Shown here: in pieces, positions 19,249-29,971 of the stretch
Position numbering within the stretch: the stretch's first letter is position 1
Layout: each line of letters begins with the position of its first letter
Notes under the pieces: model-generated
Database searches by the model: none
What the model saw: the letters and a program-made list of their open reading frames with translations, nothing else
What the model was told of the DNA's origin: nothing
Assembly (NCBI GenBank): GCA_029204045.2
Contig: CM055066.1
Location: forward strand, 22,114,120 to 22,178,119
DNA length: 64,000 nucleotides
Direction of reading: 5' to 3'
Source of the DNA: Tillandsia leiboldiana
Lineage: Eukaryota; Streptophyta; Magnoliopsida; Poales; Bromeliaceae
Program-made: the position numbers and the translations under genes

Positions 19249-22200
19249 TGTGATGACCTGGATCTCTGCAGAGCTGTGGTAGAGTCATTGGTGGCATCTA
19301 GGGAGCCTGTACTGTGTGTTGGAGGTGTTTGTGCACCAATTGGAGACAAGTGGCGGACTTCGGGCTTATTGGATCACGTGGGTGATCAATGGACTCCGTT
19401 GGATCGTTAGAAGTGGTTTTGCGCGATGCGGATATTAAAAATGGACTCAGCGCGAAGTTTGGACCAAGGATTACCTTTCCGGATGCCTTCGGCAAATTTT
19501 GGAGTTGGAATTTGGCAAAATGGACGTCAAATTCGGATTCAGCGCGCGAAAACGGTCAAAACGGACTACACACTTGTTATTGTAACAATAGCATTCATGA
19601 GGTCGTAGGAGGATAGTAATGGGAGGCATGGAGGGAGCTCTGGGGGAGAGAAGAAGAAGGAGTTAACCATAGTAAGAAGTATGGTAGAGGAGTAGAGTAA
19701 GGTTGAGAAGGGTACAAGCGCAGGTGAGGATGCGACGGGGCGTCAGATACACCAGAAGGGGCTCTAGAGTGTTCCAGCGGATCGGGCGCCTGGCCTGATA
19801 ACCCGAACCATCCGACAGGTGAAGTGGAGCAAGCAGCAAGCGGAGGAAGACCCGACCCGCCACTGGGGGAGGAGGCGCCACTGTAGAGATGAAGGATCCA
19901 GCCCACTAGCTCGGTATCAACAGAGAAAGGGGCCCGACAAGGCCCACTCACAGTTTACCTTTTTTACATACAACTTCTCTAAGTATTAGTATTACAATTC
20001 GGTCCTTATAAGGAACAATATAAATAGTGCAATGTAAACGAAGGAGGATATGAATGGAATAGTACTTTACTTCTTTCCCTCCAAATCTCCTCCCCACTCT
20101 TATCTCTGACTCTTTCTCTCTCTAGAATCCTCCAATTCCCTCTCAAACCCTTCAATTCCCAGTTCCAATTCACCAGATCCAGGATCAATTTGATCAATTG
20201 ATCAAATTGAATTCCCATCATCCTCTCCGTTGCAGATCTCAGAGCGATCTCATCCCAGATCTGCAACGGATCGTCAGGGTATTGATCCTCATCCTCACCG
20301 CCGGGCCAGGATCTCAGCTCTAAGCCTCACCGATCGGCTGCGGATCGTCAGATCATTACAGTTATTTTTGAGCTTCGGGTACTGTTCATGCCGGAACAGT
20401 GTTCCCGGCGGCGGCGGCGGCGGCGGCGGCGGAGCAGCCGCAGGCAGCGCGGCGGACGGAGGCGCGGGCCGCCCGGTCCACGCGGCAGGCGTGCACCGGG
20501 GGCGGGGCGCGTGGCGGCTCGGGAGTGGGCCGGTCCGCGGGGCGGGGTCTACGGAGAGTGCGGGGCGCACGGTGGACCGGGGGGTTGGACACGTGGCATT
20601 ACTGGATTGGTCGGTGCAGTGGACTTGGTCTACGGAGCAGGCGGGCGTGGTGCATGGACCGGCGGGACACGTGGCGTCTTCTGGTTGGTGGGCTCATGGA
20701 GGCTGGGTCCACGGAGCTGAACCGGGGCGCCTCGGGATTCGCGCCTGGCAGGGGGCGCAGGCGGCGGGCGCAGGCGGGCACGTGGGCGCGGCAGGCGGGT
20801 GTTGACTGGGTGCGCGCCACGTGTCGCCGCGGCATTGGCCCACGCGTCGCGCGGTGGGCGGCCAGCGTGGCTGTGCGCTGTGCGAGGGGCGACGTGGAGG
20901 CCTGGGAGACTTCCGGGCGCGCACAGTGTTGGGCCGGGCCCAACACTGTAGCCGCCCGAAAGTTGGAGCGCCCGGAAATGGGGATTTAATGGGAATTTTC
21001 AGATTTGTTTTCTTCCAGCTATAAAAGGCCGAGTTCTTTTGCAGAGAGCTTCTTCTCCGTGCGGATTTTCACAGTGCCACCTTCACGAGTTTTCTTCATC
21101 TCCCTGTGGCGATTCCATCTGCAGATTTTCAGATTTTTCAGCGGCACGCATCCCGAGGTTACCATTTTTACGGCGCGGCGCGACGCTCGTTCGTTTGTGT
21201 TCTTCTTCGTCGCATTTCGGTGCGAGGACTCCCCCGGCTTACTCCGACCTCCGAATGAGGCGATTCTTGCGCCGTTGGCTTCACGACAGGTAGGGCTATG
21301 TTTCCCATGTTTACTGGTTTTTCCCATTCCGAGCTTTTCATGGGTTTTTCGGATCATCTTATGACCTCATTTTCTGGGGCGGAGTTTTGGGACAGCGGTG
21401 CAGTGTTTTGGTGATATCTTCGCGCACAGGCATCGGATTGGGGCGATTCAAGAGGCGATTTGCATCTACACATCACGAGGAATATCCCCAAATTTTCTCG
21501 GAATTTTCTGAATATTTTTCGGAGGTGAGAAATATCTGTGAACAGTAGTTATTGCTACAGTTTTTGAGAGTAGTTTAATTCGGGGTGGTTCCCTTGTCGG
21601 AATTGTTTCTCAGTGTAGGAAGCTCGGATTTGAGCGTGCAGGTAGTCGTTTCGACGGGTTCGTCACGAGGATCGTGACGATATTTTTCTTGGAATTTTCC
21701 GGGCACTTCTCGCAGGTAAAAACAGGGCATCTTCGGGACTGAATTCTGGACAGCTTGTTTGCGGATACTTGTGTGCTTATTTGTGTGTATATCTTGGGGT
21801 AATTTTGTACAGCGATCGCGGCGGCTTATCGGTTTGGGCGAGAGCACTTCTTGGACTTGGATTTAGCGATCGAGGTGGGTGGTTGTTGCTTACCTCTATT
21901 TTGACATGCTCACTAGGAATATTAGAGTGATCCCCTCTATTTGGACATGCATGCTTAAGTCATATACTATTGTGGATATCTGATAGTGGTTGGGGTTTAT
22001 ACATGTTGGTATGGATGGAATGTTAACGGTTAACCTTGCATGTGGATTGGAATGTATATCATGGGCTTTATGATTATCTGACAGTGGTTGGTACTAGTTG
22101 AGGATTTTATGACATGCATAGGTGGCTAGTGATGTTTTATTATGGAACGTGGATTTTAGACATGTGTGGTTGGATAATGTTTTAGCATGATGGTTATATC

Positions 22201-23793
22201 TATGCGGATCTATTAATTGTTACACATGTGGAACCACTTGGTCGCCTTTTTCTTTATTTCCTTGAGAACACTTGCATGCTTGTTTGGACATCTAGGTAGG
22301 CCATCTTTTATCGCTACACTTTCATGCTGGAACTTGACTTAGGAGAAACCTTGTTTGCTTCTTTCTCCTCTTCGTTAGTCAGGTGGGTTTGCTCGGGTTT
22401 GAGCAGGGGTTTGGGATAGTGTAGCCGGGGCCTGGATTATGGATCATGGGTTTTGGCGGCGACCGCGGATATTGGGCGGTTGACCGGATGTCGGTTATAG
22501 GACATCGGTGATAGGGCATGATTATAAATTTTGGGTTTTGGCGGCGACCGCGGATATTGGGCGGTTGACCGGATGTCGGTTATAGGACATCGGTGATCAG
22601 GCATGATTATGGACTAGAGGGTTTTGTGGCTACCGCGGATAGTAGGCGGTTGACCAGATGTCGGATGTGGGACATGATTGTGATTGTGGGTTTTTACGGC
22701 GACCGCGGATATCGGGCGGTTGACCGGAGGTCGGTTGTTAGACCTGGTCGTGGATTGTGGGGTATTGCGGCAATTGCGGATATTGGGCGATTGACCGGAT
22801 GGTTACTCTTGCATCTGATTGGGGAGTCAGTTTTCTTTTAGTGGAGGGTTGTGTTCCACTGGGGGCTTTATAGTTGTGATCCAATCCTGCTTTTATCACC
22901 GGCGCGGTTATTGCCCGGTGAGGCTTTTATTACCCCGGCGCGGTTATTGCCCGGTGGTGTTTTACTCGTGTGGGTAGCTCCCCTCGAGATCCCCTTCGGA
23001 GGCCGGGGCTGGACGGTTATGGACAGGTTTGCTATCACATCGGCGCGGCTTATTTGCCCGATGATGAGGGCGGCAGCAGGAATTTTGCTATCACATCGGC
23101 GCGGCTTTTTGCCCGATGATGAGGGCGGTACAGATTGGGTTTATCTGGGACGGTTGGTTATTGTGGCTTACGGTTATTCCAGTCTAGGACTGTATTTTAG
23201 AGGCATAGTAGTGGTAGATTTCCCTTTTGGCAGCGGTTTCATTTCTTACCACTCTTCTTTCCTTTTTGCCTCTGGTAGGCCTAGTGGGTGTGTCAGAGTT
23301 TGAGGTTTTACCCACTAGGGGAGGCTACTGGTTTACTAGTAGTTCTCACCCCCATTCTTCTTTCCTCTTTTTCGTCTTCCTTGTTTTGCAGTGTCTTCTG
23401 CGGGTGCTGCTGGGCTTTCAGCGGCGGGTCGAGGAGAGAGGACGGCTGAGTAGGTAGATCTCGAGGCAGGATGAGCGTGTTAGCTGGACTGTTGGTGTAC
23501 CCAGGTTTCCTCAGACGGTTGTACTTTTACATTTGGGACTGGCTTTTGCCAGCAGGTTGTATTTATTTTGGTGAGCTGGGAGAGACAGATGTATCATTTA
23601 TACAGATGTATTGTATTTCATTTCCAGCTTCAGTCTGAGATGTACTAGTTTTAGTTCAGCTCTGTTTTCTTTGCTCTTTTATTGTTATTTCTTATATCTG
23701 AGCAGGTTTGGCGCTTCGTGTACACGGGAAATACCGTGTGCACGGCGGATCTGTAGACGGGCCCGGGTTCTGGTTTACACCCGGGGCGTGACA
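19249..23793 (+). repeat. 3' LTR of gypsy 2 with nested solo LTR
   Basis: Matches 13262-17015 almost base for base except for the 780-bp insertion at 19581-20360 plus its 5-bp duplication and two extra GGC triplets. CCTAT follows at 23794-23798. Confidence 0.93.
19581..20360 (+). mobile_element. Solo LTR of another element inside gypsy 2 3' LTR
   Basis: Starts TGTAACAATAG and ends GATCATTACA, with GTTAT on both sides (19576-19580 and 20361-20365). It is absent from the 5' LTR of the same element, which proves insertion. A TATA-like ATATAAATAG at about 20018-20030 fits plus orientation. Family not identified; youngest layer of the nest. Confidence 0.88.
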
Positions 23794-23824
23794 CCTATCC
23801 TAAGCAAAGGTTTCAAAAAGAAGT

Positions 23825-26800
23825 TTATTTCAAGGAAATCATTCCAATTGCTTTTCGTAAATGAATAAAACGTTTTTGATCCAAAGGTTTTGTTAAAAAG
23901 TCAGCCAATTGATCCTCAGTTGAAATATATGAAAGTTGAAGAGTATTTGATTCAACTAGCTCTCTAAGAAAATGATATCTAAGTTCAATATGTTTTGTTC
24001 TAGAGTGCAACACAGGGTTTTTTGAAATGTTAATTGCACTTGTGTTGTCACAAAGAATTGTTACCGAAGATGCTGAAATCCGGAAGTCGCTCAACACACT
24101 TTTCATCCAAATGAGTTGGGTTGAACAACTACCCGCTGAAATGTATTCCGCTTCGGCAGTCGAGAGTGCTATGCAATTCTGCTTTTTACTGTGCCATGCA
24201 ACAAGGCAATGGCCAAGATAGAAGCATGCACCACTCGTGCTTTTCCGATCATCCACAGATCCTGCCCAATCGGCATCTGAGTATCCAACAATATCCAAAC
24301 TTGTTCCCATAGGATACCAAATTTCAAAATTAATTGATCCTTTGATATACCGGATGATCCTTTTCACCGCTTTCAGGTGAACCTCCTTTGGTGCTGATTG
24401 ATATCTCGCGCAAATCCCAACACTAAAGGATATATCCGGGCGACTAGCCGTGAGGTAAAGTAGACTTCCAATCATACTTCGATACAGTTTCTCGTCTACA
24501 TTCTCACTTTGTGATTCACTTCCAAGTCCCTTGTGGCTAGTTCCCATTGGAGTTGGAAAATCTTTACAATTTTCTAGATCAAACTTTTTGACCAACTCCA
24601 TTGCATACTTGGATTGACTCAAGTGAATACCTTCATCATTTTGTTTAATTTGCAATCCAAGAAAATAAGTCAATTCGCCCATCATGGACATCTCAAATTC
24701 GCTTTCCATGGTCTCCGCAAATTTAGAAGCATCATTATCTCTTGTTGCGCCAAATACAATGTCATCGACATAGATTTGTGCTACAATGAAATTGCTTTGA
24801 TAATGCTTCACAAAGAGAGTCCTATCAGCTCCCCCTCGAGTATAGCCCTTCTCCAAAAGGTGCTTTGTTAACCTTTCGTACCATGCTCGCGGTGCTTGTT
24901 TCAGACCGTAAAGAGCCTTTTTCAAACGAAAAACATGGTTAGGTTGTTTATGATCTACAAAACCTTTCGGTTGAGCCACATAAACTTCCTCATTTAAAAA
25001 ACCATTTAGAAATGTGCTCTTAATGTCCATTTGAAATAATTTGATTTTAAAATGACAAGCAATAGCAAATAGTATACGAATGGAGTCGAGTCTAGCTACA
25101 GGGGCGAATGTTTCGTCAAAGTCTATACCTTCTACTTGAGAATAACCTTGAGCAACTAATCGTGCCTTGTTCCTGATGATAGTACCATCCTCATTTTTCT
25201 TGTTCTTGAAGATCCATTTGGTACCTATCACATTATGTTGCTTTGGAGGCTTCGTTAATTCCCAGACTTTGTTTCGCTCAAATTGATGGAGCTCTTCCTG
25301 CATTGCTTTAATCCAGTAGTCATCCTGAAGAGCTTCATCTATGTTCTTTGGTTCGATTAAAGATACGTAGCAAGCGAATCCACAAACCAACTGCCTCCGA
25401 GTTCTAACTCCTTCTTGTGGATCTCCAATGATGTTTGATTCCGGATGATCCTTGGAGATTCGTAATGTTTGTTGAAACGGAGTACTCGGAGGTACATGAG
25501 ATGATTCCTGCACATCAGATAAACTAGAAGAACCATTAGATGCATCATTAATATTGGAAGTATTATCATGAGAGGATGCACTAGCAGGAGAATCATCATC
25601 TAGAGAGATATCGGGGGTAGATTTTCCAGATCCAAGGTGAAAAGCTTCATCTACTTTAACATTTATAGATTCTACGATCGTCTTAGATTCAATGTTAAAT
25701 ACTCGATATGCTCTGCTATTCGTAGAATAACCCAAAAAGATCCCTTCATCACTTCGAGAGTCGAACTTTCCAAGATTTTCACGGTCACGTAAAATGTAAC
25801 ATCGACTCCCGAAGATACGAAAGTATTTGATATCCGGTTTTCTACTAAACCACAGCTCATATGGTGTATTTAAAGTTCCTGGGCGCAAGTAAACTCTATT
25901 AATGACATAGACAGCGGTGTTCACGGCTTCAGCCCAAAAATGTAGCGGAAAATTCCGGCTATGAAGCATCACACGCGCCATCTCTTGTACAACCCTGTTT
26001 TTGCGCTCAACAACACCATTCTGCTGAGGTGTATAGGGTGCCGAGAATTCATGTTTAATGCCATTTGAAGTGCAAAAATCAATGAATTTTGAATTTATGA
26101 ATTCTCCACCTCTATCACTTCTAACACGAATGATCTTTTCATTCTTTTCAATCATAATACGATGGCAAATCTTATGAAAAGAGTCAAACGTATCAGCTTT
26201 CTCTTTTAAAAATGCTACCCAAGAAAACCTAGAGAAATCATCAACCAATAAGAAAATGTACCATTTACCTCCCAAGGATGGTTGACGGGTCGGCCCCATT
26301 AAATCCATGTGCAAAAGTTCCAAGGGCCGTTTTGTACCAACGTGGTTCAAGTTCTTGTGTGCAGTCCTAGACTGTTTACCCTTTTGGCAACCACCACACA
26401 CAACGTTTTGTTTAAATAAAAGTTTCGGAACCCCCTTGACCACGTCCTTGTTTGAAATTCTAGTAAGTTCCTTAAAATTTAAGTGACCTAGCCTTTCATG
26501 CCAAAGAGTTTCATTATTCAAAGCGGCTAAGTTACAATTTTCAGAAAATTTATTAGGAACAACATAACAATTGTTTTCAGATCTAACCCCTTTTAAAAAG
26601 AAGACATGGTCCTTATCAGTTACAACGCATTCAACAGATGAAAAGTTAACTGAAAAACCATTGTCGCAAAGTTGACTTATGCTTATGAGGTTAGTCTTAA
26701 GGCCATCAACAAATAAGACGTTTTTCAAAATCGGGCCATCTGGAATAGCTACCGTCCCTTTTCCAACAATTTTGGAAGATCGACCGTCTCCGAAAACAAC

Positions 26801-27310
26801 GTGTCCTCCGGAGATTTTCTCAAGATTTTGAAAACTATTTTTGTCACCGGTCATATGACGGGAACACCCGCTATCCAGATACCAAGACGAACTATCATAT
26901 GCATGCAAGGAAACATTGGAAACAAGACAAGGGAAAATTTCACCTTTGCGCACCCAAACCTTTTTGGAGAGCGTCGGTAATGGTCGTGAAGTTATATGCC
27001 TAGGTGAAAGCGTCTTGTTATAGCGATTGTTGCTCCTTGATGAAATCGTCTTGCGCGATGAACTACCAAGTCTCTTTTCATTTGAAAAGTTTTGCTTTGA
27101 TTTCCGGGGAGGAGCCTTTTTGGTAGTTGTTGCAAGAGGTGCTTGAGATGAGCGTTCGACTCCCGTCTTGCAATATCTTCTTATGTGCCCTGAAACACCA
27201 CAACGAAAACATACCTTAGATCTTGACGATCCCAAAGAGGATGAAGTAGGTTTGTTGTCGTTGTTTGTCTTGAATTCCGGTGTCGGAGGAGGAGATACCG
27301 ACTGAGGCAC
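23825..27310 (-). CDS. Copia pol: protease, integrase, reverse transcriptase, RNase H
   Basis: An open frame of 1204 codons (27439-23825); its gag-homologous part ends at the frame change at 27311-27316. In residues of that frame: zinc knuckle CFRCGVSGHIRRYC (77-90), protease LDSG (D189), integrase zinc finger H314/H319/C348/C351, integrase core D379, D442, E478, reverse transcriptase with YVDD (890-893), and RNase H with YSDADWAG and STAEAEY, ending in ADFLTKPL. All catalytic residues I can place are present, and the length fits a full Sirevirus pol. Being out of frame with gag, it would not be made as a normal fusion without a frame change. Gypsy 2 starts 31 bases beyond the stop codon. Confidence 0.93.
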   Translation of the reverse strand: MPQSVSPPPTPEFKTNNDNKPTSSSLGSSRSKVCFRCGVSGHIRRYCKTGVERSSQAPLATTTKKAPPRKSKQNFSNEKRLGSSSRKTISSRSNNRYNKTLSPRHITSRPLPTLSKKVWVRKGEIFPCLVSNVSLHAYDSSSWYLDSGCSRHMTGDKNSFQNLEKISGGHVVFGDGRSSKIVGKGTVAIPDGPILKNVLFVDGLKTNLISISQLCDNGFSVNFSSVECVVTDKDHVFFLKGVRSENNCYVVPNKFSENCNLAALNNETLWHERLGHLNFKELTRISNKDVVKGVPKLLFKQNVVCGGCQKGKQSRTAHKNLNHVGTKRPLELLHMDLMGPTRQPSLGGKWYIFLLVDDFSRFSWVAFLKEKADTFDSFHKICHRIMIEKNEKIIRVRSDRGGEFINSKFIDFCTSNGIKHEFSAPYTPQQNGVVERKNRVVQEMARVMLHSRNFPLHFWAEAVNTAVYVINRVYLRPGTLNTPYELWFSRKPDIKYFRIFGSRCYILRDRENLGKFDSRSDEGIFLGYSTNSRAYRVFNIESKTIVESINVKVDEAFHLGSGKSTPDISLDDDSPASASSHDNTSNINDASNGSSSLSDVQESSHVPPSTPFQQTLRISKDHPESNIIGDPQEGVRTRRQLVCGFACYVSLIEPKNIDEALQDDYWIKAMQEELHQFERNKVWELTKPPKQHNVIGTKWIFKNKKNEDGTIIRNKARLVAQGYSQVEGIDFDETFAPVARLDSIRILFAIACHFKIKLFQMDIKSTFLNGFLNEEVYVAQPKGFVDHKQPNHVFRLKKALYGLKQAPRAWYERLTKHLLEKGYTRGGADRTLFVKHYQSNFIVAQIYVDDIVFGATRDNDASKFAETMESEFEMSMMGELTYFLGLQIKQNDEGIHLSQSKYAMELVKKFDLENCKDFPTPMGTSHKGLGSESQSENVDEKLYRSMIGSLLYLTASRPDISFSVGICARYQSAPKEVHLKAVKRIIRYIKGSINFEIWYPMGTSLDIVGYSDADWAGSVDDRKSTSGACFYLGHCLVAWHSKKQNCIALSTAEAEYISAGSCSTQLIWMKSVLSDFRISASSVTILCDNTSAINISKNPVLHSRTKHIELRYHFLRELVESNTLQLSYISTEDQLADFLTKPLDQKRFIHLRKAIGMISLK

Positions 27311-28943
27311 AAAAAACTGTCCCACTCGAACTTGGACTGTTTCCAGTTTGAGTGTATCCGAGGCCGAACCGATTTGATTGACCAAGACCAAGAAGTCTAT
27401 CCAACTTACTCCTTCCTGAAGAGAATCGCTGTAAGTCATTCTTGAGTTGGAAAATGGTCTTTGTCATTTCCAGGTTATCCTGTCGAGCCTCGTTGTAGAG
27501 CTTTGAGAAGTGATTCGCGTTATCCACCAGATTTGTATGTTCCTTCTCAAGTAGCTCATTGGACTCTTGAAGGGAAACATTTGCCTTTATCAGATTATCC
27601 CTTTCCACTTCAAGATCGGTCGAGAGAGAAGTTACCCTTTTTACTTCTTCTTCGAGATCCTGCAATCTCCCTCTCAACCCCTTGTTTTGCTTAGCCGGTT
27701 TCTTTGAATCCCGTAAAGATCTGTGATAGGCTAGAGCAAAATCTTCACCTTCCGAATCATCCGATTCATTGTCCGTTGCATTCTTTTCAACAGTGGAGTT
27801 GGACAACGACTCGGATGTACTTGCCATAAAGCACATGAAGGGTGAAGATACGGACGCGTGGAATGCGGTGGAGCTCTTTTCTTCATCACTCGAAGACGAC
27901 TCATTTGACGTTGAGTTGTCATCCCAAGTGACGACTTGCATCGCCTTCTTCTTTGCCGGATACTTGTTGGGACACTCCGTTGCAATGTGGCCGTAGCCTC
28001 GACATTTGAAGCATTGTAGTTGTCCTTCTGAACTTTTCTTATCCTTTGAGAAGTTCTCTTGCTTTCTTGACTTGTAACTTGAAGTACCCTTGCCTTTGTT
28101 CGACTTTCCGAAGGATGGAGATTTGCTTGAATTACCCCTTCGAAAGTTGCGGCGAAACTTCCTTGTCAAGAGAGCGAGCTGCTTCTCAAATTCCTCCATA
28201 GAAAGGTTCTCGTCATCGTCTGAGGAGGATGTATCCGCGTCTTCTTCCTTAGTTGTTTTCAACGCATAACCTGAAGACTTAGAAGTGGATGCCTTTCCAG
28301 AAGAATTGTTAGTAGTAAATGTCATTTCATAAGTTTGTAATGAACCAACTAATTCTTCTACACGTATTTCGTCCGGGTGTTTAATAGTTTCAATGGCAGT
28401 AACCTATGGGCGAAATCGTTCAGGAAGAGTTCTTAAGATCTTTCTTACAATCTTAAATTCTGGAATCTTCTCTCCCAGGTTAGCACATGAGTTTACGATA
28501 TCTTGCAATCGTGTATAGTAGTCCGTGAAAGATTCATTTTCTGCCATCAAGATAGAGTCAAACTTGCTCGTAAGCATTTGCAGTTTCTGAATCTTCACGA
28601 GGTTAGTTCCCTCATGTGTAACCTGAAGAACATCCCAGATTTCTTTCGCAGTCTCACATGCCGAGACGCGAGAGAATTCAGTTTGAGATAAGGCATTAAA
28701 AATAGCATTAATTCCCTTGCCACTGTAAGAAGATGAATCTAACTCTTCCTTGGTCCATTTCGACCTAGGTTTTAAGGTGTGAACATCACCAATAAATTCA
28801 GTTGGATTAGACCATCCTAATTCAATTGATTGCCACACCCGTTCGTCGATGGAAATTAAAAAGGCTTTCATCCGCACTTTCCAGTACGCATAATTTGTTC
28901 CATCGAAGAACGGGGGTCGGTTGATGTTTCCACCTTCAACCAT
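27311..28943 (-). pseudogene. Copia gag with one in-frame stop and a frame change to pol
   Basis: Gag starts at 28943 (MVEGGNINRPPFFDGTNYAY), 20 bases after the primer site. The N-terminal half is the copia gag domain typical of Sireviruses (YWKVRMKAF, DERVWQ). A TAG at 28404-28406 interrupts it at codon 180; the same frame stays open on both sides, so it is a point nonsense mutation. Then follow a basic Ser-rich region, a CX2CX4HX4C knuckle (CFKCRGYGHIATEC), an acidic Ser stretch and a long coiled coil (about 27460-27660). At a six-base A run (27311-27316, plus strand) the homology passes to the pol frame. Both defects are small and look recent. Confidence 0.88.
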
Positions 28944-28962
28944 TGTTTACAACCCTATTCCC

Positions 28963-28974
28963 GCTCTGATACCA
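28963..28974 (-). other. Primer binding site of copia element
   Basis: TGGTATCAGAGC on the minus strand, two bases from the 5' LTR, matching initiator methionine tRNA. Confidence 0.9.
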
Positions 28975-28976
28975 CT

Positions 28977-29773
28977 TGTTGGGTTATACCATCTAAGTAT
29001 TCATTAGTTTGATTCAACTCAAGATGTGAGTATGAAAACCTAGAATCAAACTAATCAATATAGATGAAGAAACATAGAGTATTCTCTAATGATTTCCTTT
29101 CTTCTCTATATGTGGATCTAGAGCCGTATAAGATGATATATGAAAATGACGGCTATTTGGATTCACCCTAGAAAAAGAGTCATAGGGTCTATTTATAGGT
29201 TAAAAACCCTAGGAAGGAGATAAGAATCAAAAACCTAACATTTCTGGAAATTTTACGGACGGCGATCTGGATCGGATTAGCTGTGATCCGGATCGTCGTA
29301 ACGAGTCAGGCAATTCCAGAAAAACGAAGGTTCGGGATCCGGATCGAAGTGCTTGATCCGGATCGTTCATACAGTTCACCAAACATCAACGTTCGGGATC
29401 CGGATTGCGAAGCCTGATCCGGATCGTTCAAGGAAGATGGTAAACTCAGTGTTCGGGATCCGGATCAAGAGAGGCTACGATCCGGATTGAACTGGTGTAT
29501 GAACGAACCACCTTCGGGATCCGGATCGAACAACCTGATTCGGATCCTGAACATGTCCCAAGTCCAGTTTTTGATTTTTATGCAATGAAAGATTCTTCCA
29601 AGTGTTTCTACACTATAAGAAGTATTCGGATCACACAAAATCTTTAGTAAAACATACCTGATCCTTTTGAATTCTTCTTTCTTGAGATTGAGTTAAATGA
29701 TCCAACTTTCTTCACCTTCAATCTTCAAGACTTGAGACTTTCACGAAACTATGCCAACTCAAATTCCGTAACA
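28977..29773 (-). repeat. 5' LTR of the copia element, internally deleted (797 bp)
   Basis: Both ends match the 3' LTR, but about 540 bp are missing: GGGTTATA joins directly to CCATCTAAG at about 28987, with ATA present at both original breakpoints. The lost part includes the whole AATCCA hairpin array. The palindrome array and TATA region remain (about 29130-29560). Confidence 0.92.
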
Positions 29774-29951
29774 GTCTGCAGCCAACATAACGGTTCACCA
29801 GAAATTGGGCATGTCGATCCCTCTTCTCTCACTGGAAGAGTCAAATAAGTAAATCAACGACTTTCGCAAAATGTCACGTCTCTCACGCCCTATTATCCTA
29901 GGGTCTCCCGAAAGCCTAGGGTTTCCTAAGTCCCAACTGACCTAACCCTAA
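29774..29951 (-). other. Gypsy 1 leader, part next to the primer site
   Basis: Reverse complement closely matches the gypsy 2 leader at 17035-17212, including GACATTTTGCGAAAGTCG. Together with 8002-8083 it reconstitutes the leader. The copia element entered the centre of a palindrome here: CAGCCAACATAA (29779-29790) is one arm and TTATGTTGTCTG (8072-8083) the other. Confidence 0.8.
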
Positions 29952-29963
29952 GCTCTGATACCA
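29952..29963 (-). other. Primer binding site of gypsy 1
   Basis: TGGTATCAGAGC on the minus strand, eight bases from the 5' LTR; complementary to initiator methionine tRNA. Confidence 0.9.
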
Positions 29964-29971
29964 ACTTAATC

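Larger units (their letters stand above)
13262..23793 (+). mobile_element. Gypsy element 2, non-autonomous, long LTRs
   Basis: Plus-strand element of 10.5 kb with target duplication CCTAT. LTRs are 13262-17015 and 19249-23793; without the nested 785-bp insertion in the latter they are 3754 and 3760 bp and nearly identical, the 6-bp difference being in a GGC repeat. This indicates a recent insertion. The 2.2-kb interior has a primer site, leader, a 45-bp tandem repeat, degenerate sequence and a polypurine tract but no gag or pol, so it must use proteins from another element. Its leader closely matches that of gypsy 1, a plausible partner lineage. Confidence 0.93.
8084..29773 (-). mobile_element. 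Sirevirus-like Ty1/copia element, interrupted by gypsy 2
   Basis: A complete minus-strand element: 3' LTR 8084-9422, polypurine tract, env-like gene, pol, gag, tRNA-iMet primer site, 5' LTR 28977-29773. GTCTG at 8079-8083 and 29774-29778 is the target duplication. The gag type, the extra ORF after pol with a C-terminal coiled coil, the LTR-terminal motif CCTAGAAGGGGGTGAATAGG and the palindromic repeats all point to the Sirevirus lineage. Gypsy 2 entered between pol and the env-like ORF. Own length without gypsy 2 is about 11.2 kb. Confidence 0.93.
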
